This document shows, piece by piece, positions 23,843 through 32,424 of a stretch of DNA of 33,921 nt. The stretch spans positions 1 through 33,921 of the forward strand of contig JABDHF010000023.1 of NCBI GenBank assembly GCA_013285595.1, in the 5' to 3' direction. Positions within the stretch are counted from its first letter, which is position 1; every line of letters starts with the position of its first letter. The DNA is from Bacteroidota bacterium. GTDB lineage: Bacteria; Bacteroidota; Bacteroidia; Chitinophagales; Chitinophagaceae. The position numbers and the translations under genes are program-made. The notes beneath the pieces were generated by a model. It was not told the origin of the DNA, ran no database searches, and worked only from the letters and a program-made list of their open reading frames with translations.

Positions 23843-26082
23843 TGCAGTATAAAAAATTTATAAATATTCTAAAAAAACACAAATATGGGCTTATTATAAT
23901 GCCTATAGTTGTGATGATCGTTACCTTTTTCCTGGTAAGGAAGTTACCGGATATTTATACATCGCATTCCCGGTTGTCCGCGGGCCTTACAGCAGGTTCG
24001 CAGTCTATACAACTGGCACAGCAGCTGCTTAATGGTGTAGACAACAATGCCGAATCAAAAGTAAACCAGACATTCAGCAACGTAACGCAGACCATGCAGC
24101 TGCAGGTAGTGGTAGACCAGGTGTCTTACCTGCTTATACTTCACGATCTTACAGACAAAGACCCTTTCAGGACACCTAGCAAACTGCTGAAAAGCCTTAA
24201 TACCGATGCCCGGCAGCACGCCATAGAAGTATATACGAAACAATATAACGAGCGCCAGCCACTATACCTGATGGATAAAGACCAGAAAGGGCTTAACGAT
24301 GTGCTGGTATCTATGAAATATGATTATGAGTCGCTTAAAGACAAGATAAGGATAAACCGTGTAGAGAACAGCGACTTCATTGATGTAGTCTATGAGTCGG
24401 ACAATCCGTATTTGTCTGCATTTGTGGTAAATACCTTATGTAAAGAGTTCATTACCTATTACGCATCCAACAACCAGCAAAACAAGCTGCAGACAGTAGA
24501 CTTCCTCTACGACATGATGATGAAGCGCAAAGACTCCCTGGATGCAAAAATAGAAGCGCTGAAGAACTTTAAGATACAGAACAAAATACTCAATACCACA
24601 GATGAAGCCAAGAACCTGTATACGCAGATATCAGATTTCGAGATAAGGCTGAAGCTGGCACAGCGCGAAGTGGAAGCAAACACTGGCGCCATCAATAGTA
24701 TAGACTCTAAATTTAACCCGCAAGAGAAGCAATACGTGGAAGGGCGGCAGGCGCAGATAAACCAGGATATTGTAAGTGATGAGCAAGCGCTGAACACCCT
24801 TAATGACAAGTATATAAAGAGCGGGTTTGATGAAAATATAAAGAGACAGGTAGATAGCCTTAAAGATGTGCTGTCAAGAAGGATCAACCAGTCGAGCGAT
24901 AAGTACCTGGTAAATCCGCTGGTATCTAAAGAAGCCCTGATAGCGCAGAAGCTGAAGTTGGAGATGGACCTGTCGCTTGCTAAGAATGGTATTCGGTCTT
25001 ACCAGAGCTCTATCGAGGATCTGAATGCGCGGCTAAGTGCGCTGGCGCCAAGCGAGGCCGTAATACAGTCTTACGAATCAGACATTGCTATCCTAACAAA
25101 AGAATACCTGGAGCTGCTTGCCCGCTTCAACCAGAGCAATATGCAGCTGAGCAACACCACGCCTATCAAGCAGATAGAAATGGCGGTGCCCGGCTCTAAG
25201 CTGCCATCTAAGAAAATAGTGATGGTGGCACTCAGCGGTGTGGTGAGTGGCATAGTATACCTGCTCATCCTGTTTGTGATCTTCTACCTCGACGATTCAG
25301 TGAACGACGCTGACGAACTGCTGGATAAAACCGAAGTAAAGATACTAGGTGCATTGCCGGTGATCAAAAGCTCTTTGTTAGACATCCAGAAATCGTGGAA
25401 CCTGTTGCCCGTAAACCCATCTAATAACAAGATCACTAAACTCATAGGCAAACATACCGACCTGCAAAACCTATTTGGCAAGCAGACAACCAATACTATA
25501 AACAATTCGTTTAAAAGGTTGTTACGCTCCACGAGGTTCGAGATCAATATGGCGCTGGGCGGTGCCCGCAACCTGGTCATCACCAGCCTTTGCGAAGAAG
25601 AAGGCAAGACACTTGTATCGCTAAGCCTGGTGAGCTCGTACCAGATGATGAACAAAAAGGTACTGCTGATAGACGGCAATTTTACGAACCCCGGCATCAC
25701 CACCATTACCCGCCCCAAATACTTTATTGAAGACTACCTGATGGGCAAAACGCACCTGTATGAGCTGGTAGATGAGGGCAACATAACCGTGCTGGGTAAC
25801 AAGGGCAATGATATTTCCCTCTTTGAGATCAATACCGAAGGCGAGGTAGAGCAAAAGCTGCTGCAGCTAAAGGATGTTTTTGATATAGTGCTGATAGAAA
25901 CGCCGGCGCTAAGTATGCTCAGCCAGTCGAAAGAATGGATAAAGGTGGCCGATAGGGTGCTGTGTGTGTTTGAAGCCCACAACACCATTTCCAGTGAGAT
26001 GAAAAAGCAGATACTTTACCTGAAAGATAAGAATGGCAAATTCATAGGCTGGATATTTAATAAGGCAACGAATTTGAACTAA
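23842..26082 (+). CDS. Wzz/GumC-type polysaccharide co-polymerase with degenerate BY-kinase domain
   Basis: The protein has 746 residues. A first membrane segment (about 13-31) and a second (about 457-480, LSGVVSGIVYLLILFVIFYL) flank a large periplasmic part rich in coiled coil, the Wzz arrangement. The cytoplasmic end resembles the BY-kinase domain fused in such proteins, but the catalytic motifs are altered. Walker A is CEEEGKT (584-590) instead of GEGKS/T with its leading Gly/Pro. Walker A' is LLIDGN (Asp611 kept), and Walker B ends IETP with Glu686 where Asp is usual. The C-terminus (NKATNLN) lacks the usual Tyr cluster. Polysaccharide co-polymerases set chain length and connect the polymerase to the export channel; autophosphorylation control seems lost here. 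Coupled by TAATG to the TolC-like gene. Confidence -1.
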   Translation: MQYKKFINILKKHKYGLIIMPIVVMIVTFFLVRKLPDIYTSHSRLSAGLTAGSQSIQLAQQLLNGVDNNAESKVNQTFSNVTQTMQLQVVVDQVSYLLILHDLTDKDPFRTPSKLLKSLNTDARQHAIEVYTKQYNERQPLYLMDKDQKGLNDVLVSMKYDYESLKDKIRINRVENSDFIDVVYESDNPYLSAFVVNTLCKEFITYYASNNQQNKLQTVDFLYDMMMKRKDSLDAKIEALKNFKIQNKILNTTDEAKNLYTQISDFEIRLKLAQREVEANTGAINSIDSKFNPQEKQYVEGRQAQINQDIVSDEQALNTLNDKYIKSGFDENIKRQVDSLKDVLSRRINQSSDKYLVNPLVSKEALIAQKLKLEMDLSLAKNGIRSYQSSIEDLNARLSALAPSEAVIQSYESDIAILTKEYLELLARFNQSNMQLSNTTPIKQIEMAVPGSKLPSKKIVMVALSGVVSGIVYLLILFVIFYLDDSVNDADELLDKTEVKILGALPVIKSSLLDIQKSWNLLPVNPSNNKITKLIGKHTDLQNLFGKQTTNTINNSFKRLLRSTRFEINMALGGARNLVITSLCEEEGKTLVSLSLVSSYQMMNKKVLLIDGNFTNPGITTITRPKYFIEDYLMGKTHLYELVDEGNITVLGNKGNDISLFEINTEGEVEQKLLQLKDVFDIVLIETPALSMLSQSKEWIKVADRVLCVFEAHNTISSEMKKQILYLKDKNGKFIGWIFNKATNLN

Positions 26083-26132
26083 ATGCTGTTAGCAGGTTTC
26101 CGCAACAGTTATGCAGATGGGTGCAACTAAAA

Positions 26133-27326
26133 ATGGTTATGAGTGCAAATATCCTTTACGGCATTTGGATAATTCTTCAGGTACTTATAGGGTATAACTT
26201 ATTTGTTCCCCTCTTATTCTATTTCATATATATAATCGTAAAAAGGCCGGAAAGAAGCGTAGCTGGTGCATCATCTACATCATTCGACTATGCTATCATC
26301 GTTACCGCTTATGAACAAACAGATGCATTGCCTGCGGTTGTCGACTCTATCCTGAAGCTCAACTACAGCAACTATATAGTCTACATAGTGGCCGATAAAT
26401 GTGATGTCTCAAATTTGAAGTTTGCCGATAAACGTGTGGTAGTGCTTCGCCCACCCGAAACACTGGCAAGTAATACCGGGTCTCATTTTTATGCCATTAA
26501 TCATTTTGAACGGCAACACGACTTATTAATAATCATAGACTCTGATAACCTTGTAGATGCAGAATGCCTCAATGAGCTGAACAAATATTTTGACAAGGGT
26601 TTCTCGGCGGTGCAAGGTTTGCGGGCCGCAAAAAACCTGGATACCACTTATGCAAGGCTCGATGCATCGCGGGATATTTATTATCACTTTTACGATGGGG
26701 AAGTGTTGTTTAAGATAGGCTCATCTGCTACGCTGGCAGGCTCAGGTATGGCATTCAAAACCAGCCTGTACAAAGAGTGCCTGGAGCACCAGGATATTTC
26801 AGGCGCAGGCTTCGACAAAGTACTGCAGCATGAAATAGTATCGCGCGGCTACCGCATAGCTTTCTCTGAGCATGCGAAAGTATACGACGAAAAAACTTCC
26901 GGCTCAGACCAGCTGGTGAAGCAGCGTGCACGGTGGATCAATACGTGGTTTCGGTATTTTAAATTCGGTTTTTCGTTGATAGCTAAAGGTATTTTAAAAT
27001 TCAATTGGAATAGCTTTGTATTTGGTATAGTATTGTTGCGCCCCCCGTTGTTCATTTTCCTTTTACTGTCCTTATTGTTTACAGTAGCAGATCTTTTTAT
27101 CAATACTACGGCAGTTATTATATGGCTGGCGGGGTTCGCCTGTTTTGTCATTGGGTTTATTCTTGCGTTGCTACATGCAAAGCCCGACAAATCTATCTAC
27201 CAGTCGCTATGGGGTATTCCTAAGTTTATTTTCTTCCAGGTATTGTCATTGCTGAAAGTGAGAAAGGCTAATAAGCTATCTGTGGCAACAAAGCATACCT
27301 ATAAACAACCTGTAAACGATAAATAG
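26133..27326 (+). CDS. Membrane glycosyltransferase family 2
   Basis: The protein has about 398 residues from ATG 26133; the frame also permits GTG 26121 or ATG 26139, and no ribosome-binding site decides between them. One or two N-terminal membrane segments are followed by a GT2 domain: DYAIIVTAYEQTDALPAVVD, then DSDN (136-139, the metal/sugar-nucleotide DxD), then GSGMAF, and QRARW (264-268, the QxxRW-type acceptor motif). Three membrane segments follow (from FGIVLLRPPLFIFLLLSLLF). This layout fits processive or lipid-linked sugar transferases of exopolysaccharide pathways. It sits between the co-polymerase and a membrane microprotein. Confidence -1.
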   Translation: MVMSANILYGIWIILQVLIGYNLFVPLLFYFIYIIVKRPERSVAGASSTSFDYAIIVTAYEQTDALPAVVDSILKLNYSNYIVYIVADKCDVSNLKFADKRVVVLRPPETLASNTGSHFYAINHFERQHDLLIIIDSDNLVDAECLNELNKYFDKGFSAVQGLRAAKNLDTTYARLDASRDIYYHFYDGEVLFKIGSSATLAGSGMAFKTSLYKECLEHQDISGAGFDKVLQHEIVSRGYRIAFSEHAKVYDEKTSGSDQLVKQRARWINTWFRYFKFGFSLIAKGILKFNWNSFVFGIVLLRPPLFIFLLLSLLFTVADLFINTTAVIIWLAGFACFVIGFILALLHAKPDKSIYQSLWGIPKFIFFQVLSLLKVRKANKLSVATKHTYKQPVNDK

Positions 27327-27329
27327 CGT

Positions 27330-27467
27330 ATGAAAAAACTATCGCAGGAAGAGATGAAGAAGGCGTTGATCAAAATGAAGACGCAGGAAGAGATAACCAG
27401 GATGATTGCCTTAATAATAGCATTTGCGAGTGTGTTTGTATTCTTTATTAAACTATTATTCCTGTAA
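27330..27467 (+). CDS. 45-aa membrane microprotein
   Basis: ATG 27330 opens a frame of 45 residues: a charged first half (MKKLSQEEMKKALIKMKTQE) and a C-terminal membrane segment (about 25-45, ending FVFFIKLLFL). It starts 3 nt after the GT2 stop, and its own TAA shares the A with the ATG of the next gene at 27467 (TAATG). So it lies squarely in the operon with coupled translation at its end, which argues it is a real gene though short. Single-span microproteins often bind and adjust membrane complexes; here the polymerase or GT2 would be the natural partner (inference). I recognise no family. Confidence -1.
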   Translation: MKKLSQEEMKKALIKMKTQEEITRMIALIIAFASVFVFFIKLLFL

Positions 27468-28970
27468 TGGATAAAGAGTTCAACATATCAATAGCGGGTA
27501 CAAAGCGGCTTTCGTTCAGGAAGCAGCTTAAGAAATTCGTTATTGTTGATAAGCTCAATACGCCATTAGGCTATGGCCTCTTATTCCTCATAATGCTGCT
27601 GATAGGCGCCGGCGTTGCAAAGTTCGGTATAGTATTCGGCTTGCTGGTATTGGTGGGGTCTGTGGCTATTCCGCTGGTATATGGGCTTGTGGCCTATCCC
27701 CGCTTTGGTATTGTTGTCTTTCTATTAATGGCCTATTTTATCATGTGGTTCCTGCGGCTGGGTGTGCCGTTCCCGCTGGGTACGCTGATGGATGGTATGG
27801 AGGCGTTGTTTATTCTCAGCTTGTTCATCAACCAAAAAAGAAGAAAAGACTGGTCTGTTTTTAAAGGCCCCATAACGGTAATGATACTGGTGTGGGTAGC
27901 CTACAATCTTGTAGAAGCGGTTAACCCCACTGCCGACTCGCGCATGGCGTGGCTGTTTACGGTGCGTACAGTGGCTATCGTGATGTTCATGTACTTCATA
28001 TTCCTCTATTACATGAATACCAAGCAGTACGTTCAGTTTATCATAAAACTATGGATAGGCCTGGCGGCTTTCTCTGCACTTTATGGTTTAAAACAAGAGT
28101 ACATAGGCTTCTTTCCGTTTGAAGAAGCATACCTCCATTCCAATCCCACTATTGAGCAGCTATTGTTTATAGGTGGGGTATGGCGCAAGTTCTCTATCTT
28201 TTCTGATCCCGTTTCTTTTGCATACAACATGGTGAGTGCTAGTTTGCTGTGCATAGGCCTGCTCACCGGCCCTGTATCTAAAACCCAAAAGCTGGTACTT
28301 GGTTGTCTCATAGGCCTGTTCCTGTTTGCTATGCTGTCTTCAGGCACCCGGGGCGCGTATGTGTTGCTGCCCGCAACGCTGTTGTTACTGGCTGTGCTTA
28401 AATACAGCCGTAAGGTACTCACAATGGTGGGTGTTGCCGGGGGGGGTCCTGGTAATACTCATTTTTATCCCTACGTCAAACCCTACGCTATACCGCTTTC
28501 AGTCTGCGTTTCGCCCAAATGACGATGCATCTTTTAACGTAAGAAAGATCAATCAAAAGCGTATACAGCCGTTTATACAGTCGCATCCGTTGGGCGGTGG
28601 CCTTGGCGCTACCGGCACATGGGGCCATCGGTTTTCGCCCGATTCTTACCTGGCCAATTTTCCGCCTGATAGTGGTTATGTGCGCGTGGCAGTGGAACTT
28701 GGCTGGATGGGGCTGCTGGTGTTTTGCATCCTCATGTTCACCATATTAAGAACAGGGATAAACAATTATTACAAGATCAAAGATCCACAGCTGAAATCCT
28801 ACTGCCTGTCGTGTGTGCTTATTGTGTTTGCTTTGAATGTGGGCAATTATCCACAGGAGGCCTTAGTGCAGTTTCCTACCAATGTTTATTTTTACCTGGT
28901 GCTGGCAATGATAATGGTAACCTTGCGGTTAGATACGCAGCAAAACGAACAAGCAGGTATTGACAAATAA
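27467..28970 (+). CDS. Wzy / O-antigen-ligase-like polymerase, frame broken at a G8 tract
   Basis: The frame from ATG 27467 runs as a polytopic membrane protein and then goes out of frame at the eight G at 28439-28446, stopping at 28522 after an unrelated tail. From that tract the next frame carries on to 28970 as GGVLVILIFIPTSNPTLYRF, HPLGGGLGATGTWGHRFSPD and SGYVRVAVELGWMGLLVFCI, the conserved end of the O-antigen ligase/polymerase family (PF04932). With seven G the gene reads through as 500 residues (VGVAGGVLVIL). The family joins repeat units (Wzy) or transfers glycan to lipid A (WaaL); in this operon polymerase is more likely. The break is either phase variation, a true mutation, or a sequencing error. 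As written, the last third is not made. Confidence -1.
28439..28446 (+). repeat. G8 homopolymer inside the polymerase gene
   Basis: Eight consecutive G follow CC and precede TCC, at the exact point where the polymerase reading frame shifts. Loss of one G restores the frame. Confidence -1.
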
Positions 28971-30174
28971 CGATGACATAAAAGGCAGGGACATCGTTAT
29001 CGTAGGCCAGCAGCCATGGGATACCGAAATAGGTAGCAATTGTAAAAACCTGGCGTTGGAATTCAGTAAGCAAAACCGTGTGCTTTATATAAACAGCGCG
29101 CTCGACCGGATAACCATGCTCCGCGATAAAGCTGAACCGAGAGTACAAAAAAGGCTGGCGATAATACAGGGTAAGGAAAAAGGACTTGTAGTTATCCAGC
29201 CAAACCTGTGGAATCTTTATCCATCAATAGTTACGGAGTCTATCAATAAAATAAAGGTCAGGCCGCTTTTTAATGCCCTGAATAAAAGGAACAATAAACT
29301 CTTTGCCCGGTCTATACAAAAAGCAATTGATGAGCTGGGGTTTAAAAACATCATCCTGTTCAACGATAATGATATGTTCCGGTCTTTTTACCTGAAGGAA
29401 TTGCTGCATCCATCAGTAAGTATCTATTACTCCCGCGACTATATGCTTGCAGTAGATTACTGGAGGTTTCACGGGGAACAATTGGAGCCCGCATTAATAG
29501 CCAAGAGCGACCTGTGTGTAGCTAACTCAACCTACCTCGCTAATTATTGCAGGCAGTACAATCCTCACTCTTTTTATGTGGGGCAGGGTTGTGACCTGGA
29601 AATGTTCAGCGCTCCCCAAAGCAAGGCTATGCCAACTGATATGCAGTCAATACCACATCCCGTAATAGGCTATGTAGGGGCACTGCAAAGCATAAGGCTC
29701 GATATTGAATTGCTGGCATATATTGCTGAGCAAAAACCCGAATGGAGCATAGTGCTTGTTGGCCCTGAAGATGAGGTCTTCAGGCCGAGCAGGCTGCATG
29801 AGATAAAGAATATCCATTTTCTTGGGCCAAAGCCAGTGACGGAGTTGCCGGCATACATCAATGCCTTCGACGTATGCCTCAATCCACAATTGGCGAATCA
29901 AGTGACCATTGGCAACTATCCCCGCAAGATCGATGAGTACCTGGCCATGGGCAAACCCGTTGTAGCAACCGATACAGAAGCTATGAGCATCTTTGCGGAG
30001 TATACCTACCTCGCGGCATCTAAGGAAGAATACATAACGCTTATAGAAAAAGCCTTGAAAGAAGATAACGAAATATTGCAGCAAGGCCGTAAAACATTTG
30101 CCCTGTCCCACACCTGGGAGAATAATGTGAAGGAAATATACAAGGCGATCAACGAGGTCGGCGGTAATAAATAG
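28960..30174 (+). CDS. Glycosyltransferase family 4 (GT-B fold)
   Basis: The protein has 404 residues if translation starts at TTG 28960, which overlaps the polymerase stop by 11 nt; no in-frame ATG is found nearby, and the TTG keeps the first beta strand (GRDIVIVGQQPWDTEIGSNC) whole. Features of GT-B enzymes are YYSRDYMLAVDYW, CVANSTYLANYC and YVGQGCDLEMF at the domain border, then PVIGYVGALQSIRLDIELLA. Further on come HFLGPKPVTELPAYINAFDV and the nucleotide-sugar site RKIDEYLAMGKPVVATD. It is a soluble retaining transferase, probably adding a sugar to the lipid-linked repeat unit on the cytoplasmic side. Confidence -1.
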   Translation: MTNNDDIKGRDIVIVGQQPWDTEIGSNCKNLALEFSKQNRVLYINSALDRITMLRDKAEPRVQKRLAIIQGKEKGLVVIQPNLWNLYPSIVTESINKIKVRPLFNALNKRNNKLFARSIQKAIDELGFKNIILFNDNDMFRSFYLKELLHPSVSIYYSRDYMLAVDYWRFHGEQLEPALIAKSDLCVANSTYLANYCRQYNPHSFYVGQGCDLEMFSAPQSKAMPTDMQSIPHPVIGYVGALQSIRLDIELLAYIAEQKPEWSIVLVGPEDEVFRPSRLHEIKNIHFLGPKPVTELPAYINAFDVCLNPQLANQVTIGNYPRKIDEYLAMGKPVVATDTEAMSIFAEYTYLAASKEEYITLIEKALKEDNEILQQGRKTFALSHTWENNVKEIYKAINEVGGNK

Positions 30175-30233
30175 TCAGGATGATCTTCTGTGATAATTGT
30201 ACATTAGCTTCCAACCAATCATACCTGTACAAC

Positions 30234-30839
30234 ATGAAATACGCATTGAGATTTCTACCTGTCCTTTTACTGGCGTTGCTTTCTTCATGTTCTAAATATT
30301 ATGTGTATCATACAGGCAGCAATAGCCGCAATGTGCGTGCTGCCCAAAATGAGTATATATATGAAGATGATACGGTAAAGATCACTTACGACTTTTGGTG
30401 CAAAAAGGGGCGGATGTCGTTTTCTATCTACAATAAACTAAGCATACCTATTTTCATCGACTGGAAAAACTCTGCCTTAATTATCAACGACAACAAACAT
30501 ACTTACTGGCAGGAGCGTGAGATAAAGAAAGGCCATAGCACCTATTATATAACGTCGATAGGCTCAGCCAGCACAGAGAGTTCGATCTCGGTGAAGGAGG
30601 AAAGAATATCGTCAATGCCGCCACGCTCTAAAATACAAAAGATAGGTACAGACAAACTATATAAGGGAAAACACGCAATGAATGGCGCTGGAATGACTTT
30701 CAGGAACTTTATTGCCATATCCACCAATGAGGAGGTTAAATCCGATGCATATATAGACAACGAATTCAGCGTAACACAGGTGGAGAAGCTTGTTAGAAAA
30801 CCTTTAAGAAATAATAAGGGCTTTTATACAAAGCATTAG
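30234..30839 (+). CDS. Lipoprotein of unknown function
   Basis: The product is 201 residues from ATG 30234. The frame extends to 30180, but the shorter form begins exactly with a lipoprotein signal: MKYALRFLPVLLLALLSSC with the lipobox LSSC. The mature part holds beta-rich segments (ITYDFWCKKGRMSFSIYNKL, FIDWKNSALIINDN). It resembles the FxxxNxxxxPI(F/Y)IDW pattern of uncharacterised Bacteroidota lipoproteins. It is the last gene of the plus-strand polysaccharide run and ends 7 nt before the end of the convergent GT2 gene. Whether it takes part in export is unknown. Confidence -1.
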   Translation: MKYALRFLPVLLLALLSSCSKYYVYHTGSNSRNVRAAQNEYIYEDDTVKITYDFWCKKGRMSFSIYNKLSIPIFIDWKNSALIINDNKHTYWQEREIKKGHSTYYITSIGSASTESSISVKEERISSMPPRSKIQKIGTDKLYKGKHAMNGAGMTFRNFIAISTNEEVKSDAYIDNEFSVTQVEKLVRKPLRNNKGFYTKH

Positions 30840-30846
30840 TGCTGCC

Positions 30847-31617
30847 TTACTTCTTTAAATAATTATAGTTAAACCTCAGATGCCGGTAAAGATGCCGTGC
30901 CATGACCATAAAGATATTATTGCTCTCGCGGCGGAAGTTGCGTTTGAAGGTGCTAGGCTCGGCGCTTGAGTTTACCTGGTCCAGCAGCCCTTTGTAGTCG
31001 TCGTAATAAAGGGCTTTGCCTTTCTTTTTTAAGAACGACATCATCATGCCGTACTCTGATACTTCTACATTCACACCTTCTGGATAACGGCCGAATTTCT
31101 CTAAAAAGTTACTGCGCCGCAGGTGTGGATGGTCGCTGTACATATAGAACTTCTTATAGCCGGGGTACAATATCTTGAACCTCATTTCTGAGAAACCGTT
31201 TTTTACCGGTGTTAAATACGGATACCTGAAGTATGCGTAAAAGCGCACCATGTCTACATCCGTTCGTTCGTTCATTAATTGTATTGCCTCCTGTAGTTTT
31301 GAAGGGAATATCTCTAAGGGCACAAAATCTTCCTGTATGTAGACTGTATAGGGGGTCTTTACTGCATCCTGTCCTTTATTAATGTTATTGCCCAGGCCGC
31401 TATTCTTTGGCGCTGTTATCAGCCGGAAAGTGTAGGTGTCGTGCAGCGATTTTATCTTTTCCACATGCTCAGGCTTACTACCATCGTCAGACACTACAAT
31501 GTCTTCAAACCGGCAACCCAGCTTTTCAAACGAGGCAAGCAGCCGCTCCAGCGACTTGCTCCTGTTGTAGTGAGTGATCAGTAAGGTAGTGCCGGGAAAA
31601 GTATATTTTTCAGTCAT
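30847..31617 (-). CDS. Glycosyltransferase family 2, paralogue C (last of three)
   Basis: The protein has 256 residues and no membrane segment. The GT-A start TTLLITHYNRSKSLERLLAS, the nucleotide-binding VVSDDGSKPEH, the GLGNNINKGQDAVKTPYTVY-IQEDF block and HPHLRRSNFLEKFGRYPEGV are shared with its two neighbours. DxD is represented by SDDGS and QEDF. It is the most diverged of the three at the C-terminus (RHLRFNYNYLKK). The gene is third in a tight operon (13 nt after the middle gene). It likely transfers a sugar in the nearby glycan pathway; the sugar is not predictable. Confidence -1.
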   Translation of the reverse strand: MTEKYTFPGTTLLITHYNRSKSLERLLASFEKLGCRFEDIVVSDDGSKPEHVEKIKSLHDTYTFRLITAPKNSGLGNNINKGQDAVKTPYTVYIQEDFVPLEIFPSKLQEAIQLMNERTDVDMVRFYAYFRYPYLTPVKNGFSEMRFKILYPGYKKFYMYSDHPHLRRSNFLEKFGRYPEGVNVEVSEYGMMMSFLKKKGKALYYDDYKGLLDQVNSSAEPSTFKRNFRRESNNIFMVMARHLYRHLRFNYNYLKK

Positions 31618-31630
31618 TGTACTAGTGTTT

Positions 31631-32416
31631 TTATAAGCGCATAAACTTCATGTCCCAGGTCGATTTTAGCCACTTGCCACGCAGGTATACCCAGCGAGCT
31701 AAAAGAAGCAGCGGACTCTTTTTCTGTCGCCAGTTTGCCCGGTGCATAGTGCTGGGTTCGTCTGCTGAGTTTTTATGTTCAAAGAGTGTGCTGTGCTCGT
31801 CGTAAAATAAAGCCTTGCCCTTATTCTGCAAAAACGATACAGCCATTTTATATTCGGCCACGTCGCCTTTTAATCCCTCCTTGTACCGCCCGAATTTATC
31901 GAAAAAGTTGCTTCTCCTCAGGTGGGGGTTATCGCTGTACATAAAGAACTTCAGGTGGCTCATATTCCAGGGGCTGAAGATCTCCTCTGAATATCCCTTG
32001 CCATAAGGCCTTAAAGTGGGGTAGCGATAAAAAGACCAGAAGCGGATATAGTCAATACTCTTGTCGTCATCTATAAATTGCAGCGCATCCTGGAAGTGCT
32101 CGGGGAAAACGGGTGCCGGCACAAAATCTTCCTGCACATACAGCGTATAGGGTGTTTTTACGGCATCCTGGCCCTTATTGAAATTATGGGGAAACCCCAT
32201 GTTTTGCGGCGTAGTTACGAGGCGGAAATTATATGCCGGCCGAAGTGCTTCTACCTTATCTAATTGTTCCGGCTTACTGCCATCATCGGAGATCACTATC
32301 TCAGCAAAATTACAACTGAGCGCTTTGAATGACGCTAACAGCCGCTCCAGCGAGGCGCTCCGGTTATAATGGGTGATCAATAGCGTTGTGTCAGGGAATG
32401 AATAGTTCGCACTCAT
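31631..32416 (-). CDS. Glycosyltransferase family 2, paralogue B (middle of three)
   Basis: The protein has 261 residues. It shares the layout of its neighbours: TTLLITHYNRSASLERLLAS, VISDDGSKPEQ, GFPHNFNKGQDAVKTPYTLY-VQEDFVP, then HLRRSNFFDKFGRYKEGLKG and DVAEYKMAVSFLQNKGKALF. The C-terminus (LRGKWLKSTWDMKFMRL) is close to that of paralogue A, so these two are probably the more recent duplicates. It starts 8 nt after the stop of paralogue A. Confidence -1.
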   Translation of the reverse strand: MSANYSFPDTTLLITHYNRSASLERLLASFKALSCNFAEIVISDDGSKPEQLDKVEALRPAYNFRLVTTPQNMGFPHNFNKGQDAVKTPYTLYVQEDFVPAPVFPEHFQDALQFIDDDKSIDYIRFWSFYRYPTLRPYGKGYSEEIFSPWNMSHLKFFMYSDNPHLRRSNFFDKFGRYKEGLKGDVAEYKMAVSFLQNKGKALFYDEHSTLFEHKNSADEPSTMHRANWRQKKSPLLLLARWVYLRGKWLKSTWDMKFMRL

Positions 32417-32424
32417 TGTTCAAT

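Noticed and set aside
28326-28970. A separate gene starting at 28326
   Set aside because: Its first 35 or so residues are Cys/Trp-rich and out of frame with the membrane protein; only the part after 28446 is protein-like, and it is the continuation of the 27467 gene.
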